DNA of 64,000 bases, from NCBI RefSeq assembly GCF_020042345.1, contig NZ_CP083387.1, positions 1,054,001 to 1,118,000 of the forward strand, written 5' to 3'. Below are positions 51,634 through 59,501 of the stretch, piece by piece. The position numbers were made by a program, and so were the translations under genes. The notes below the pieces were generated by a model, which was given only the letters and a program-made list of their open reading frames with translations, was not told the origin of the DNA and ran no database searches. Source of the stretch: Arachidicoccus terrestris (GTDB lineage: Bacteria > Bacteroidota > Bacteroidia > Chitinophagales > Chitinophagaceae). Every line of letters begins with the position of its first letter. Within the stretch, counting starts at the first letter, position 1.

Positions 51634-51792
51634 TTGCCAAAAGTATCAACAAAGCCTTTCACTAGAGAGTTTCAGTACTTCTGTATCAATATACCCCAAA
51701 ATTTGAGGGGTAGACTTGAAAAGGCATACGACTACATCAATTCTGATGAAAGCAAAGAAAGGGAAACAAGCAATTGCAAACCGAAGTATTAG
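51634..51792 (+). CDS. Possible 52-residue phage protein with TTG start
   Basis: TTG at 51634, TAG at 51790-51792. Contains FTREFQYFCINIPQNLRGRL then EKAYDYINSDESKERETS. There is no ATG start, so it is uncertain whether it is expressed. Confidence 0.2.
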   Translation: MPKVSTKPFTREFQYFCINIPQNLRGRLEKAYDYINSDESKERETSNCKPKY

Positions 51793-51845
51793 AAAAATTC
51801 GGGCTTCATATTGCTATCAGAAAAATATATAAAAAATAAACAAAT

Positions 51846-52328
51846 ATGAAAAACTTAAAAATCGGGGATCAAGTAATTATGGAAGGCTGCGCAGAATCAA
51901 CCCTGCCGAAGTATAAAAATAGAATATGGACTTGCCAAACTGATAGTTACATCGACAAATGCGGTCAGGAAGTCGTGTTCTTAGATGGTTTTAGCGGCTG
52001 TTTTTTATGCGATTACTTAAAACCAGTCGCCCAAATTGATGCTATTGGGCTTATATCTTCCGAAAGGGCAAAGCAGATTAGCAAAGGTTATACGCCGGAA
52101 CATGATGCAGGCTATACGGATGAAACTGGATGCAGGTTTGATTCTATTGCGTTTAAACTCCTTAAAGGATGGCCTGCACCCCCAGCATTTAACACCCAAT
52201 ATTGGCAAAACCTTATAAGCCTGCCTTATCAAGACCAGCTGCGCATTGCCGGGGCTTGGATAGCTGCTGAATTGGATCGGGTTTTATTCTTAAACCAGTC
52301 AGAAGGCGCAACCAGCAAAGTCGATTGA
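51846..52328 (+). CDS. Phage protein, unknown
   Basis: A 160-residue protein. The N-terminus looks like a small beta domain (LKIGDQVIMEGCAESTLPKY, WTCQTDSYIDKCGQEVVFLD) with several Cys. The C-terminal half resembles phage hypothetical proteins with DAGYTDETGCRFDSIAFKLL and WIAAELDRVLF. It overlaps the next start region. Confidence 0.5.
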   Translation: MKNLKIGDQVIMEGCAESTLPKYKNRIWTCQTDSYIDKCGQEVVFLDGFSGCFLCDYLKPVAQIDAIGLISSERAKQISKGYTPEHDAGYTDETGCRFDSIAFKLLKGWPAPPAFNTQYWQNLISLPYQDQLRIAGAWIAAELDRVLFLNQSEGATSKVD

Positions 52329-52330
52329 CC

Positions 52331-52549
52331 ATGAAAGAACCATTTACTGTAGACGAGCGGATTGTAATGGACTTAATAGTAAAGGCGCATAATAGCTTTT
52401 TGGCTTTGCCCCGAAGTCATCCAGCGGAACTAACCGAGTGGATTAATCACTTACATGGTTTACAGGACGTATTGGGTCGCCGGGTTTTATGCCGGGATTA
52501 CCCAAATTACTTTAATGGTGGCAAGGAATTAACAACAAAAGAATGTTAG
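52331..52549 (+). CDS. Conserved small phage protein
   Basis: The ATG at 52331 is preferred over the TTG at 52325. The 72-residue product (FTVDERIVMDLIVKAHNSFL, WINHLHGLQDVLGRRVLCRD) matches a small helical family I have seen in many phage genomes, mostly labelled hypothetical. It is followed 1 base later by the DUF4406 gene. Confidence 0.6.
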   Translation: MKEPFTVDERIVMDLIVKAHNSFLALPRSHPAELTEWINHLHGLQDVLGRRVLCRDYPNYFNGGKELTTKEC

Positions 52550-52550
52550 A

Positions 52551-52952
52551 ATGGAATTTATAATTAAAGAAAGCAAAATTAATACCCTGATGCCGCCAAT
52601 AGATGCGGCATCAGGTCTTGTTAAAGTGTACATAGCTGGTAAGATTTCTGGTTTAGACCCGGTTTTTGTTGAGCAAAAATTTTTGGAATATGAAATCGCT
52701 TTGAGGGCAAAGGGGTACTTACCCTTTAATCCTTATGCCTATGTTTCCGAAGTAAACGAGTTTAGAAAGTCCTTTGGATGGGCGCCACTAACCGACGAAT
52801 CAGACAGGAACAAGATCATGCGTCTATGTGTCGGCAATCTAATGGAGTGCGACGAAATACATTTGCTACCGTGCTGGGTGGATAGTCAGGGAGCAAGGAC
52901 CGAACTTGAAATAGCGCAAAAATTTGGAATTAGGACGGTTTACTGTACATAA
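52551..52952 (+). CDS. DUF4406 / nucleoside 2-deoxyribosyltransferase-like protein
   Basis: A 133-residue protein. VKVYIAGKISGLDPVFVEQKF is the DUF4406 start, related to nucleoside 2-deoxyribosyltransferases. FNPYAYV (for the NP motif), MRLCVGNLMECDEIHLLPCW and SQGARTELEIAQKFG follow. These enzymes handle nucleosides or nucleotides; a role in phage nucleotide supply or base modification is plausible. It is the last gene of the early/middle block. Confidence 0.8.
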   Translation: MEFIIKESKINTLMPPIDAASGLVKVYIAGKISGLDPVFVEQKFLEYEIALRAKGYLPFNPYAYVSEVNEFRKSFGWAPLTDESDRNKIMRLCVGNLMECDEIHLLPCWVDSQGARTELEIAQKFGIRTVYCT

Positions 52953-53039
52953 TCAAAATAATTGCTTTGAGAATCTGTAATTAATTGCTTGTATTGCAAT
53001 TGCATTCGCAACGCACCTTTTTGTATAAAATCCCGACAA

Positions 53040-53702
53040 ATGATAGTAGTCGATACAAAACAGGCAATACAGGATTATCAGAAACTAGGTGAAGCCCTTT
53101 CAAAAAAGGAGCTTCACAAAGGTATTTCAAGTGCCATCAATAAAACAATGGCAAAGGGTAGAACGGCCGCAAGACGGGCCGTTTCCGATGAATATAATAT
53201 TCCCCAAAGAAGCTTAAAGGTCGTCGACTATTTACGATCTAATAGTAGCACCCTAACTGCAAAGTTGGGTGCTGACTCGCGCCCATTACCCGTTACGACA
53301 TTTTCCCCCAAATATGAGATGCCCACGCAAACCATTAGTGTAACCCGGCGTGGTCAGGTAAAGACAAAAGATCGCCGTCGGCGTAATAGCAATGCTGGCA
53401 ATGGCGTAAGCTTGGAAGTTCATAAAGGAGTGCGTAAAATGATCCCCTATGCCTTTATGACCAGATCTATTGTCGGTGTATTTGGCCGCGGTAATTATGT
53501 AGACCGGGGCTTTCAGCGTAGACACCAACGGGTAGCCAATACAGGCAATGATCTACCCATTCGGGATATGGTGTCTGTCTCCGTTCACACAGCCGTTATT
53601 AACAAAGATTCCTTGCAGAAGATAAGGGATATAGTTAAAGAAGGATTCCCGCGGGCATTAGAACACGAACTGCAATACAGACTTTCCAAACTAAAAAAAT
53701 AA
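53040..53702 (+). CDS. Prophage minor tail protein Z-like
   Basis: I start at the ATG at 53040. The 220-residue protein resembles GPZ-type minor tail proteins: KELHKGISSAINKTMAKGRT, RRAVSDEYNIPQRSLKV, LPVTTFSPKYE and AFMTRSIVGVFGRGNYVDRG. The family helps tail completion. Its position before terminase, far from the other tail genes, is unusual. A short hairpin and a ParB-like gene follow. Confidence 0.7.
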   Translation: MIVVDTKQAIQDYQKLGEALSKKELHKGISSAINKTMAKGRTAARRAVSDEYNIPQRSLKVVDYLRSNSSTLTAKLGADSRPLPVTTFSPKYEMPTQTISVTRRGQVKTKDRRRRNSNAGNGVSLEVHKGVRKMIPYAFMTRSIVGVFGRGNYVDRGFQRRHQRVANTGNDLPIRDMVSVSVHTAVINKDSLQKIRDIVKEGFPRALEHELQYRLSKLKK

Positions 53703-53766
53703 TTGTTCATCACCGGGATCGACAGTCCATAAAACTAACGATTTCACGAATTTTCGACCCAGCGAA

Positions 53767-53802
53767 AATACTAACAAACAAACGATAACGTTCGTTAGTA
53801 TT
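53767..53802. repeat. Inverted repeat upstream of the ParB-like gene
   Basis: AATACTAACAAAC (53767-53779) and GTTCGTTAGTATT (53790-53802) pair at 12 of 13 positions around a 10-base loop. No T-run follows, so it is not a typical terminator. It could be a binding site at the start of the late operon. Confidence 0.5.
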
Positions 53803-53899
53803 TGGGTCCTTCTGAAAGGGCAGCGATGCGGGTGGGTACAACCGCGAAAGTTCGATAGTGTTAGGATTTTTTGGGGGTGTCAACCAGAATAGAAAAACC

Positions 53900-54601
53900 A
53901 TGAGAAAAAAAACGGCTGAAAATAGCGCCAATGTTGAGTTACAGAATAAAACCGTCAACCAAATAAAAACTGCCAAATTATGCGATTTGGTGTTAGACAA
54001 CCGGAATGCCAACAAGGGTACCGATTTGGGGGGCGAATTATTAGAAACCTCTTTAAATAAATACGGTGTCGGCAGGGGTATTTTGGTAGATAGGAACAAC
54101 AGGATTATTGCCGGAAACCAGACAGTGAAAAAAATGAAGGCATTGGGCATTGAAAATGTTGTCATTGTCCCTACTGACGGGAAAACCTTAGTTGTCTCCC
54201 AGCGAACCGATGTTGATATTGATAGTAAAATCGGGCGAGAATTAGCAATTGCTGACAATAGGGTCAGCCAGGCAAACCTAAATTTTGATGTAGAGCTTTT
54301 AAAGGATCTTGAATTTGACTTCGATTTAGAATTAACGGATTTGGCAATTGACCTGGGCAGCGAAGATCCTTTCCTGTTAGAAACCAAATCCGATTATGAC
54401 GAAGAATCGGACGAACCAGAAGATAATTCAAAAAATTCCGAGGCCGCCGAAATCGACGAAGGGGACGAAACACCGACAATGTTTCAAATTGTAGCCGCAC
54501 TGTCCGAAAGCGATGGACGCCGTTTTGCTAAATATAAAAAAGAAAATGGGTTGCATACCGACGGCGAAACCATTGTGCAAATGCTTAACGAACTCTTATA
54601 G
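53900..54601 (+). CDS. ParB/Srx-like nuclease-domain phage protein
   Basis: The ATG at 53900 is used; the frame opens at 53858. The 233-residue protein has a ParB N-terminal-like core: LVLDNRNANKGTDLGGELLE, SLNKYGVGRGILVDRNNRII and AGNQTVKKMKALGIENVVIV, the last part being the GNHR-like motif. Then comes the IDSKIGRELAIADNRVSQAN region common in phage ParB-type proteins, and an acidic linker. It lies directly before the terminase small subunit. Such proteins often accompany packaging genes in Bacteroidota phages; their exact role is unclear. Confidence 0.75.
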   Translation: MRKKTAENSANVELQNKTVNQIKTAKLCDLVLDNRNANKGTDLGGELLETSLNKYGVGRGILVDRNNRIIAGNQTVKKMKALGIENVVIVPTDGKTLVVSQRTDVDIDSKIGRELAIADNRVSQANLNFDVELLKDLEFDFDLELTDLAIDLGSEDPFLLETKSDYDEESDEPEDNSKNSEAAEIDEGDETPTMFQIVAALSESDGRRFAKYKKENGLHTDGETIVQMLNELL

Positions 54602-54603
54602 AT

Positions 54604-55170
54604 ATGGCTAGACCAAGACAGGAACGGGTATCGCAACGGGAATATGCAACCCGTATCGGAGTTAGCAATGAAGCGGTACGGAAGGCCATAAAGGAAGGCA
54701 AGATCAAGCGCGGGTGGGATTCTAAGGAAAAGAAAATTATTGTTCAGGCAGCAAATGCAGAATGGGGAAAAATCCATATGCAAAACAATGTTGAAAAGCT
54801 GATCCAAAACAATACGAGAAAAACAGAATCCCCGCAGGGATCTTCCGGCCCCGTCGAGATAAACAAAAACAGCAGTTATGCCGATATCAGGCGCGGGACC
54901 GAATTATTAAAATTTCAGGCATCGCTGCTGGATCTTAAAAAAAGGAAGGGGGAATTAGTAGACAGGGTCGAGGTTCATAAGCAGCTTTTTGTCTACGGGC
55001 AGCAGGTTCGTACCGCCTTGCTTGCGATTCCTGACAGACACATTGATGCAATATTGGCGGCAAAATCCCGACAGGAAGCGTACGGGATCCTATCGGCTGC
55101 CCTTTATGACATCTTAGAAGATTTAACGAAAAAAGAAATTGATTTCACACCACGTGATGGAGACAGCTAG
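54604..55170 (+). CDS. Terminase small subunit (Nu1-like)
   Basis: A 188-residue protein. The N-terminal helix-turn-helix (RVSQREYATRIGVSNEAVRK) followed by an acidic-basic linker and a helical part (FQASLLDLKKRKGELVDRVE, QQVRTALLAIPDRHIDAILA) has the plan of Nu1-type small terminases. It recognises phage DNA and recruits the large subunit. It starts 2 bases after the ParB-like gene and overlaps the next start. Confidence 0.8.
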   Translation: MARPRQERVSQREYATRIGVSNEAVRKAIKEGKIKRGWDSKEKKIIVQAANAEWGKIHMQNNVEKLIQNNTRKTESPQGSSGPVEINKNSSYADIRRGTELLKFQASLLDLKKRKGELVDRVEVHKQLFVYGQQVRTALLAIPDRHIDAILAAKSRQEAYGILSAALYDILEDLTKKEIDFTPRDGDS

Positions 55171-57031
55171 CTTAATATCAGGATTTATAGAGGGATTACG
55201 ACCTGAACCGCGACTAACAGTCACGGAATGGGCCGATAGCCATCGAATGCTGGATAGCAAGTCGGCATCAGAGCCTGGACCGTACAGGTCCAGCCGTACC
55301 CCTTATTGGATTGAGCCAATGAACAATCTTTCTGTTACAAACATTGTCCGGAAAGTAATTATAATGAAGGGCGCCCAGGTTGGCGCCACGGAAATCGGCC
55401 TAAATTTTATAGGTTATGTTATTGATGTTGCACCCGGTCCGGCTTTAGCAGTTATGCCAACTGATGAAACCGTAAAGCGAAATTCAAAAATGAGAATTGC
55501 GCCAATGATCGAAGCAAGTCCCCGTCTGCGTGAAAAGATCCGTCCAGCAAGGGCAAAAGATTCAGGAAATACGATCAATCAAAAGGAGTTCCCAGGCGGG
55601 ATGCTGATACTGACGGGTGCAAATTCCGGTGCGGGGCTTAGATCTATGCCGGTTCGTTATCTTATGTTGGATGAAACTGACGGTTATCCTATGGATGTTG
55701 ACGGGGAAGGGTCGCCAACTGGTTTGGCCGAACAACGTACTGCCACTTTTCCAAATAAAAAAATATTAGAAATCAGCACACCTACCATTCAGGGGCAAAG
55801 CATTATAGAAGCTGATTTTGAAACTACAGATAAAAGATACTATCATGTCCCCTGCCCATTTTGCGGGTGCGAACAAACACTAAAGTTTGAAAACTTAAGG
55901 TGGGAAACAGGTAATTATGACAAAGTAGAATACGAATGCGCCCATTGTAACGAAAGAATCCAAGAAAGGTTTAAAACGGAAATGCTTGCATCCGGATATT
56001 GGGTGCCAAGCGCACCCGAAAAAACAAACCCCTTTACAGTTGGTTATCATTTAAGTTCCCTTTATTCCCCTTTCGGTTGGAAATCTTGGGCAGAAATTGC
56101 AGAACAATGGGATAAGGCCCAGGGGGATGATCCGAAACTGAAAAATTTCTACAATACAGTATTAGGTGAGACGTGGAAACAAAGATCTACTGCACCCGAA
56201 TGGGAACGTCTTTACGACCGGGCAGAAGACTATCCAGTTAACAAACCATTCGCGGACGTAGTCTTTCTTACTGCCGGTGTGGATGTGCAGGGCGATCGGC
56301 TAGAAATCGAAATAGTTGGCTGGATGGAAGGAAAGCGAAGCCAGTCCATAGATTATCGTGTACTAAACGGCGATCCTTCTAAAAAGGAAGTATGGGCGGA
56401 ACTTGACAAAATTGTAAACGAAGTTTGGGAGCGTGAAGACGGTGCAACCCTACCCCTTCGATTAATGGCAATTGATACCGGTTATCTGGCAAGCAAGGTA
56501 TATGCCTGGCAACGAAAACATACTTTCACGCGAGTGATCCCGATAAAGGGATCCGAAAGCTTGGAAAACTACTTTTCCGCACCCCGCGCTATTGATGTAG
56601 TCAAACATGGAAAAAAGGTCGGGAAGCAAAAGGTTTGGCATGTGGGATCATCCTTTATAAAGTCAGAGACCTACGGATTTTTAAGACAATTTATAGATCC
56701 GGAAAATCCCGAAGAAATACCAGACGGCTACTGCCATTTTCCGAAAAGGGATCCCCATTACTTCCGTGGACTAACTGCGGAAGTTCAGGAATCAAAGAAA
56801 ACTACCCGTGGGTATTATAAAACCTATTGGGTTAAGAAATATGACAGAAACGAACCATTAGACACACGAATTTATGCGCGGGCAGCCGCTGCCGTTATTG
56901 GCATGGATCGCTGGACGCCGGAACGATGGGAACAGGAACGGGCATTTTCTACAGTACATGTAGAAAAGCCAAAAGCCAAAACAACAGCACCAAAACCTAA
57001 AGCAAAAAAAACAAGTTACTGGAATAGATAA
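55157..57031 (+). CDS. Terminase large subunit (GpA type)
   Basis: I start at the ATG at 55157 (METASLISGFIEGL); an upstream TTG at 55139 is less likely. The 624-residue protein follows lambda GpA. The ATPase region has VIIMKGAQVGATEIGLNFIG (Walker A variant) and YLMLDETDGYPMDV (Walker B). A zinc-ribbon part is CPFCGCEQTLKFENLRW, then CAHCNERI. The C-terminal nuclease region includes FLTAGVDVQGDRLEIEIVGW and LMAIDTGYLASKVYAWQR. The enzyme cuts and packages phage DNA into proheads. Confidence 0.92.
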   Translation: METASLISGFIEGLRPEPRLTVTEWADSHRMLDSKSASEPGPYRSSRTPYWIEPMNNLSVTNIVRKVIIMKGAQVGATEIGLNFIGYVIDVAPGPALAVMPTDETVKRNSKMRIAPMIEASPRLREKIRPARAKDSGNTINQKEFPGGMLILTGANSGAGLRSMPVRYLMLDETDGYPMDVDGEGSPTGLAEQRTATFPNKKILEISTPTIQGQSIIEADFETTDKRYYHVPCPFCGCEQTLKFENLRWETGNYDKVEYECAHCNERIQERFKTEMLASGYWVPSAPEKTNPFTVGYHLSSLYSPFGWKSWAEIAEQWDKAQGDDPKLKNFYNTVLGETWKQRSTAPEWERLYDRAEDYPVNKPFADVVFLTAGVDVQGDRLEIEIVGWMEGKRSQSIDYRVLNGDPSKKEVWAELDKIVNEVWEREDGATLPLRLMAIDTGYLASKVYAWQRKHTFTRVIPIKGSESLENYFSAPRAIDVVKHGKKVGKQKVWHVGSSFIKSETYGFLRQFIDPENPEEIPDGYCHFPKRDPHYFRGLTAEVQESKKTTRGYYKTYWVKKYDRNEPLDTRIYARAAAAVIGMDRWTPERWEQERAFSTVHVEKPKAKTTAPKPKAKKTSYWNR

Positions 57032-57043
57032 ACCCCTTTTATT

Positions 57044-57424
57044 ATGAAAGAAAAAGTTTATAACGGGCTACAGAAGCCGATCGAAGACAGAATCGTATAT
57101 GCTGCATGTATCTATTGGAATGTAGATCGTGAGTATTTTAACAACACTGGCAGAAAAGGTAATACAGAAATGTCTTATCGACGAAGTGTAGTATTGTATC
57201 TATTGAAGACACTAACCCCTTATGCGCATGAAACCTTTTGCCGGTTATTTAAAATCAAATCGCACAGTAATTCCATAGATACTATTGCAAATTTTGATAC
57301 CCTAAAGGGAATATATAGACAATATGCAGACGATGCAAAGAATATTGAAGCAATTGCTTCTAAATTAGAGGCTTCTTTAATAGTAAAATTCGTGGATAAT
57401 GAAGCAAATTTATCCAACGGCTAA
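57044..57424 (+). CDS. Phage protein between terminase and portal, unknown
   Basis: A 126-residue, mostly helical protein (IVYAACIYWNVDREYFNNTG, LLKTLTPYAHETFCRLFKIK, NIEAIASKLEASLIVKFVD). Some phages encode replication-initiator-like relatives here, but I recognise no family. Confidence 0.5.
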   Translation: MKEKVYNGLQKPIEDRIVYAACIYWNVDREYFNNTGRKGNTEMSYRRSVVLYLLKTLTPYAHETFCRLFKIKSHSNSIDTIANFDTLKGIYRQYADDAKNIEAIASKLEASLIVKFVDNEANLSNG

Positions 57425-57433
57425 TTAAAAATC

Positions 57434-57667
57434 ATGGTGGTAATTCAACCAAAATATACACTAGACCAATATAAAGCAATAGTAGCGGCCTACTCCCAGG
57501 GAGTTACTAGGGTAAAATATGGCGACAAAGAAATCGACTACCGTAGCGTAGTTGAAATGGAACGTATTATCGCCAATATGGAAATTGCATTAGGACTTCG
57601 CAGTTTTCACAGGAAAAAGACTATCCGTTACAATAAAGGGTTAGATAATAATGAGTGTTATAGATAG
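57434..57667 (+). CDS. gpW-like head-tail joining protein
   Basis: A 77-residue protein of gpW type: LDQYKAIVAAYSQGVTRVKY, GDKEIDYRSVVEMERIIANM. Lambda gpW joins head and tail and has a similar size and place. It overlaps the portal start by 17 bases. Confidence 0.75.
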   Translation: MVVIQPKYTLDQYKAIVAAYSQGVTRVKYGDKEIDYRSVVEMERIIANMEIALGLRSFHRKKTIRYNKGLDNNECYR

Positions 57668-59150
57668 AATTATTAAGGAGTTTTCCCCCGAAAGGGCGGT
57701 TAAGCGTGCAGCACATAAGGCCCAATTGCGATTAATTTCAGATCACCAGCGCCGGTATGAAGGCGCGGCATTTGGTGATCGCCACTCCGGATGGTACGGG
57801 AAGACTAACGAATCATTGAATCAAATGATTCATAGGGACCAGAAGAACCTTGTTCTTAGGTCCAGAAATTTGGCGATTAATAATCCTTATGCCAAGAAAG
57901 CACCTAAAACGATAGCCAATAACGTAATTGGTTCAGGCATTATCCCTACTCCTAAAGGCCGAAGCAAGTCGGTAGTTAAGCAACTGAAAGACCTTTGGAA
58001 AGACTGGGGAGAAAGTCTAGTATGTGATTATGACGGCAGGTTTAACTTCTATGGCCTGCAAAAAATGGCTATGCGTTCCGTCGTTATAGCCGGTGAAATT
58101 CTGGTTATTCGCAAACGCGTCGAATCTTCTGTTAATAAATTCGGGTTGCAAATACTTTTGCTAGAGGGCGAATACATAGATCAAACAAAGCATAACTACA
58201 GTGGCGGCTTCCCCACGACGGGGGAATATGATTATTATGGAATTAGATATAATTCTAAAAACAAGATCGTTGGCTACTGGATTTATGATCGTTCCCCTTT
58301 GGAAGGCAATCTAAAAAGTAGTTTAGTAGACATCAAGGACATTATACACATTTTTGAAGTGGATCGGCCACAGCAGAACCGCGGGGTTCCTTTTCCGTCT
58401 GCTACAATTCTTAAGCAGCGGGATCTTGACGATTATGAAGACGCTGAACTGTTAGGCAAAAAGGCAGCGGCCTGTATGCCAATATTTGTAACAAATAAAT
58501 CAGAAGAAGGCGAAGGTGGCGTTATCTCGAATGATGATCGTGTAGAAAACTTGGAACCCGGTACAATCACGTATCTAAAAGCTGGCGAATCGGTAGAAAT
58601 GACCCAACCCCCACAAAATCAGGGGTATTCCGAATATACCAAAACACAACACAGGGCCATTGCAAATGGATACGGGCTAACCTATGAGCAATATACCGGA
58701 GATCTATCCAATGTAAATTTTTCTTCTGGCCGGATGGGCTGGTTAGAATTTCAACGCCAGGTAGACGATTGGCAAAATATGCTGATTATCCCACAACTAT
58801 GTGGGCCAGTTTATAAATGGTTTTTAGAAGCGGTAGAGACATCAACAGGAATCAATCTAGGTGGGGTTAGGGTGGATTGGACTGCACCGCGTAGGGAAAT
58901 GATAGATCCTGTTAAAGAAACTAACGCCTTAGTGAAGGCCACGCAAGCCGGTTTTACCAGCTGGCAGGAAGTTGTAAGACAGCAGGGTTACAATCCAGAT
59001 GATGTGTTAAAGGAGATAACGGAAGATCAGAACAATTTTTCATCCGCTGGACTAATGCCAAATTGGACACAATTTTTCGCCATTATGAGCAAAATACAAA
59101 ATGCGACTAATAAAAATAAAAACGCAAAAGACACCCAAGTACCGCAATAA
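57651..59150 (+). CDS. Lambda-type phage portal protein
   Basis: A 499-residue protein of the lambda GpB family (PF05136): LVLRSRNLAINNPYAKKAPK, AMRSVVIAGEILVIRKRVES, DIIHIFEVDRPQQNRGVPFP, AIANGYGLTYEQYTGDLSNV and FSSGRMGWLEFQRQVDDWQN. These last two segments are the most conserved part. The portal forms the DNA gate of the head. It is placed as in lambda, after terminase and gpW. Confidence 0.92.
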   Translation: MSVIDRIIKEFSPERAVKRAAHKAQLRLISDHQRRYEGAAFGDRHSGWYGKTNESLNQMIHRDQKNLVLRSRNLAINNPYAKKAPKTIANNVIGSGIIPTPKGRSKSVVKQLKDLWKDWGESLVCDYDGRFNFYGLQKMAMRSVVIAGEILVIRKRVESSVNKFGLQILLLEGEYIDQTKHNYSGGFPTTGEYDYYGIRYNSKNKIVGYWIYDRSPLEGNLKSSLVDIKDIIHIFEVDRPQQNRGVPFPSATILKQRDLDDYEDAELLGKKAAACMPIFVTNKSEEGEGGVISNDDRVENLEPGTITYLKAGESVEMTQPPQNQGYSEYTKTQHRAIANGYGLTYEQYTGDLSNVNFSSGRMGWLEFQRQVDDWQNMLIIPQLCGPVYKWFLEAVETSTGINLGGVRVDWTAPRREMIDPVKETNALVKATQAGFTSWQEVVRQQGYNPDDVLKEITEDQNNFSSAGLMPNWTQFFAIMSKIQNATNKNKNAKDTQVPQ

Positions 59151-59211
59151 AAAATGTTAAGTCGATGGGATAAAGTTTGATTCCATCAAAGAAGGAAATA
59201 GGTACAGGGTT

Positions 59212-59448
59212 TTGGCACTGCAAGAGAAATCCGGAATAATAACAAATTTAAAACGGCAGGTTCCATTTGTTATAAAGGTCAACGGTGAAAAGGTTTGTAC
59301 ATATAAAGCAGATTTCGTTTATATGGATCGAAGCGGCGCGAAAATAGTCGAAGATGTAAAAAGCGATTTTACCCGAAAGGACAGGGTTTATAGGCTCAAA
59401 AAGAAGCTATTACGGCAAACACATGGAATAGATATCAAGGAAGTTTAA
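59212..59448 (+). CDS. DUF1064-like PD-(D/E)XK protein with defective or unusual start
   Basis: The frame includes upstream codons from 59161 reading VDGIKFDSIKEGNRYRVLAL, the usual DUF1064 N-terminus, but a TAA at 59158-59160 precedes them and no ATG is in frame. The nearest ATG (59154) is one base out of phase, so an indel has probably removed the original start. A TTG at 59212 could still give 78 residues, including YKADFVYMDRSGAKIVEDVK and VYRLKKKLLRQTHGIDIKEV. The family is nuclease-like. Confidence 0.6.
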   Translation: MALQEKSGIITNLKRQVPFVIKVNGEKVCTYKADFVYMDRSGAKIVEDVKSDFTRKDRVYRLKKKLLRQTHGIDIKEV

Positions 59449-59501
59449 GCTGTCTGTAAATTGTCTATATAGTCCAAAAACCTTAACTGAAATTTGAAAG
59501 C

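Larger units (their letters stand above)
51363..51845. other. Gene-poor stretch with small frames after the truncated methyltransferase
   Basis: About 480 bases contain a likely small gene (51453-51629) and a TTG-started frame at 51634-51792 (SLPKV-type start; reads FTREFQYFCINIPQNLRGRL). The first 80 bases may be remains of the methyltransferase 3' end. No RNA gene or clear hairpin was seen. Confidence 0.4.
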
